This document shows positions 63,140 to 64,000 of a stretch of 64,000 nt of DNA, one piece after another. The stretch is from Planktothrix rubescens CCAP 1459/22 (GTDB lineage Bacteria; Cyanobacteriota; Cyanobacteriia; Cyanobacteriales; Microcoleaceae). The stretch covers positions 5,400,397 to 5,464,396 of the forward strand of contig LR882958.1 of the NCBI GenBank assembly GCA_904830895.1, in the 5' to 3' direction. Position 1 is the first letter of the stretch. Every line of letters begins with the position of its first letter. The translations under genes and the position numbers were made by a program. Under the pieces are notes generated by a model. That model worked only from the letters and a program-made list of their open reading frames with translations. It ran no database searches and was not told where the DNA came from.

Positions 63140-63238
63140 AGAGTATCCTCAACCGGGGTAAGTTGATCATGGACTTGCGATCGCACCCTAATTTTGTTAA
63201 TATAGAGTGTTTGGGTTAAAAAAATATAGGAACTGATC

Positions 63239-63698
63239 ATGGCAAAGCGGACTCAAGTGGTTCTGACCAAAGATGTGATTAAATTGGGAAAAAATGGGGA
63301 TCTCGTAGAAGTCGCCCCGGGTTATGCTCGTAACTATTTGATCCCTCAGAGTATAGCAGTTCGGGCTACCCCTGGGATTCTCAGACAGGTAGAACGGCGT
63401 CGAGAAGAAGAACGTCAACGTCAACTAGAACTGAAACAACAGGCTGAAGCTCAGAAAAAAGCCCTGGAAGCGGGTGGTGTGTTCAAAATTGCCAAACAAG
63501 TTGGGGAAAGAAAACGCAATTTTTGGTACTGTTACCGAAAAAGAATTAGCAGAATTGATTCAACAAGCAACGGGTCAAGAAGTTGATCGTCGGGAAATTA
63601 CTCTCCCCAGTATCAGTAAATTAGGAACCTATAAAGCCAATATTAAGTTACATTCTGACGTGACGGCTGATGTGGAAGTTGAAGTGGTTTCTCTGTAA
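63239..63698 (+). pseudogene. rplI: 50S ribosomal protein L9 gene with a one-base insertion
   Basis: ATG at 63239 follows [51 protein letters not shown] and a Glu/Arg-rich helix are L9. The frame breaks in GGGGAAAGAAAAC (63503-63515): removal of one A at 63507-63509 restores [20 protein letters not shown] and [20 protein letters not shown] to the natural end VEVEVVSL (152 residues in all). As L9 is a ribosomal protein and the error is in a homopolymer, I consider it probably intact in the cell. Confidence 0.92.
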
Positions 63699-63724
63699 AT
63701 TTCATCAATTTCAAAGGTTTTTCC

Positions 63725-63758
63725 TAAGCCCGAACTTGAGTTCAGGGCTTATTTTTAT
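63725..63758 (+). terminator. Intrinsic terminator after rplI
   Basis: TAAGCCCGAAC, loop TTGA, GTTCAGGGCTTA (one bulged A), followed by TTTTTATT; stem of about ten pairs 27 bp after the rplI stop. Confidence 0.85.
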
Positions 63759-63836
63759 TCTTGTTCTTTGAAATAAGGTTCTTCAGTATCTAGTATGCTA
63801 AAATTATAGTTAATAAAATTAATCAGGACTTATACA

Positions 63837-64000
63837 AAAAGATTGGCTGATAGAATCCTACAAGAAGTTTTAGAAATAGATTTAGAGAAGTCGGAATTAA
63901 TTGCCATCCTCGAAAAAAGAACACAAGAAGAAATCAAAAAAGTGTTGATGAGATGGGGAACATAAGTGTTAGAAAAGATAGAAGAAGTCAGCATAGATCT
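63837..64000 (+). pseudogene. Transposase fragment (ISL3-like), runs off right edge
   Basis: The frame from about 63837 reads KRLADRILQEVLEIDLEKSE and LIAILEKRTQEEIKKVLMRW then GT and a TAA stop, and continues in the same frame as VLEKIEEVSIDL to the edge. The IEEVSIDL segment precedes the DDE Asp-containing region of ISL3-family transposases (commonly continued by WKPYK). There is no proper N-terminus, and a sense codon has become TAA (ACA TAA GTG), so it is a dead fragment. Identification is by pattern only. Confidence 0.5.

Overview
The window is chromosomal DNA of a filamentous cyanobacterium, most likely an Oscillatoriales member close to Planktothrix. This is inferred from low GC content, frequent HIP1-type GCGATCGC octamers, cyanobacteria-restricted families (DUF1823, DUF2288, Npun_R2821-type transferases, Uma2/DUF820 endonucleases, a KaiB paralogue) and the clpP-clpX pair. 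No rRNA genes were seen; there is one tRNA, tRNA-Val(TAC). No database search was possible, so family names rest on motif recognition.

Layout. 0-2.2 kb: the truncated N-terminal part of an NB-ARC signalling ATPase with three direct repeats upstream, a small secreted protein, and a toxin-antitoxin remnant. 2.2-14.3 kb: housekeeping and envelope genes (MazG, DUF2227, tRNA-Val, a glucose/sorbosone dehydrogenase-like lipoprotein, Uma2, IspG, a C-terminal processing protease, two polytopic membrane proteins, an AI-2E-type transporter, a DppC-like permease). 14.3-17.2 kb: an AT-rich four-gene ABC transporter/lipoprotein cassette that follows two broken genes. 17.3-30.7 kb: signalling and nucleic-acid genes, including an HD-GYP protein, a probable structured RNA, a 2091-residue kinase/ATPase/GAF/PAS/adenylate-cyclase protein, and an 888-residue NERD-helicase-pentapeptide fusion. 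30.7-43 kb: metabolism and transport (polar amino-acid ABC transporter, CysC, DsbA-like lipoprotein, acyltransferase, nucleosidase-like protein) and a KaiB-like protein in tandem with a multi-PAS diguanylate cyclase. 43-48 kb: clpP-clpX, a secreted glycosidase-like protein, a Spy-like protein and a YqiA-type esterase.

48.2-61.6 kb is a surface-glycan locus. A run of eight minus-strand genes (57.5 to 48.2 kb) encodes five glycosyltransferase-type proteins of three related kinds, a GT10-like fucosyltransferase, a GT4 enzyme and an ABC exporter. Beyond it lie an acyltransferase pseudogene split by a MITE, a large GT39-like membrane protein and a frameshifted polyprenyl-phosphate sugar transferase/GtrA gene. 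Together these could make, modify and export a cell-surface glycan or glycolipid.

The last 3 kb (61.0-63.5 kb) carries seven single-base indels, breaking the GT2-GtrA gene, gloB, a small antitoxin and rplI. This looks more like poor consensus sequence than biology. The window closes on a transposase fragment. Short dispersed and tandem repeats (7-mers and 12-mers, palindromes, two inverted-copy families) occupy many intergenic gaps and in two places form the C-terminus of a gene.
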